Source: Planococcus sp. (in: firmicutes)
GTDB lineage: Bacteria; Bacillota; Bacilli; Bacillales_A; Planococcaceae
DNA length: 5,483 nt
Direction: 5' to 3'
Assembly (NCBI GenBank): GCA_030147225.1
Contig: JASLAI010000209.1
Location: forward strand, 1-5,483
Below are positions 5,126 to 5,483 of the stretch, in pieces. Below the pieces are notes generated by a model that saw only the letters and a program-made list of their open reading frames with translations, did not search any database and had not been told where the DNA came from. Position numbers and translations under genes: made by a program. Position 1 is the first letter of the stretch. Each line of letters opens with the position of its first letter.

Positions 5126-5483
5126 AACAAATATAATGTTCCGCGCCTAATAAGTTTTTAGCAATCTGCCGTTTCACTTTACCGATACCGCCTTGCTGCA
5201 GCCGGCTCAATTCACTTGTCACAATAGCTGTGTAGCGTGAAAGCTGATTTTCTGAAGCCGCTGCCTGCATTATTTTGCGGGCTGCCATTTCTACTTCCAG
5301 TAATGTGTCACCAGTCAATGCTCGTGCCATCAATATTTTTTGTCCCATCTGTTCCTGCTTGTCCGCTTCAATAGCTTTAGCAGTTCTCATCACTGTCGAC
5401 TCAAGTGCATATAAAGCGATGGCAATATCCGCCAATGCCATCAAAACTTCCTGCTCTTCGCTGAGTGCGCTCCCGTATGTTTC
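5124..5483 (-). CDS. Acyl-CoA dehydrogenase, C-terminal 119 residues (starts outside the window)
   Basis: The frame is open to the window's right edge, so this is the 3' end of a longer gene. The visible residues begin ETYGSALSEEQEVLMALADI and continue through IALYALESTVMRTAKAIEAD. This all-helical region resembles the C-terminal extension of long acyl-CoA dehydrogenases such as Bacillus FadE/YusJ and mitochondrial VLCAD, which oxidise acyl-CoA to trans-2-enoyl-CoA with FAD in beta-oxidation. The extension follows the catalytic domain and carries no active-site residue, so activity cannot be judged here. An internal TTG at 5444 is not a credible start because coding potential continues upstream of it. 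The protein ends HYIC, with TAG overlapping the next gene's ribosome binding site. Assignment rests on recall of the family's C-terminal pattern; a full-length protein of about 590 residues would be expected. Confidence 0.75.
   Translation of the reverse strand, partial: ETYGSALSEEQEVLMALADIAIALYALESTVMRTAKAIEADKQEQMGQKILMARALTGDTLLEVEMAARKIMQAAASENQLSRYTAIVTSELSRLQQGGIGKVKRQIAKNLLGAEHYIC

Overview
All six genes in this window lie on the minus strand. In transcription order, from high to low coordinates, they are: the 3' end of an acyl-CoA dehydrogenase, a zinc-independent quinone oxidoreductase, a PanE/ApbA-type ketoacid reductase, a CstA-family transporter, a small protein ending in Cys-Cys, and the N-terminal 185 residues of an ArsA/GET3-type ATPase. 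The organism looks like a member of the Bacillota, order Bacillales, and a Planococcaceae-like genome is my best guess. Reasons are the strong GGAG-type ribosome binding sites, a Bacillus-style cre (CcpA) site, a hairpin-plus-U-run terminator, mid-40s GC judged by eye, and the gene families present. This is inference, not a database result.

Region 5483-4137 is a tight unit: the acyl-CoA dehydrogenase stop codon overlaps the ribosome binding site of the oxidoreductase, so the two are probably co-transcribed. Region 4136-3829 is a 308-base spacer with no convincing gene. It holds two neighbouring 16-base blocks that are complementary to each other in an interleaved, non-nested way, which is the oddest structure in the window. 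Region 3828-2902 is the PanE-like reductase; it keeps the general catalytic residues but differs from canonical ketopantoate reductases at two substrate-pocket positions.

Region 2901-2735 is the control region of cstA. It has a near-consensus cre site, a perfect 13-base palindrome and an imperfect CodY-like match, consistent with control by carbon or nutrient status. cstA itself runs from 2734 to 998. A clear intrinsic terminator (899-863) follows and sits only 17 bases before the next start codon. The small CC-ending protein and the ArsA-like ATPase then form a two-gene unit that runs off the window's left end.

No tRNA, rRNA, CRISPR array, transposase or phage gene is visible. Most of the window is ordinary core metabolism. 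The items most worth checking are the interleaved repeat in the 4136-3829 spacer and the CC-protein/ArsA pair with its terminator-bearing leader.
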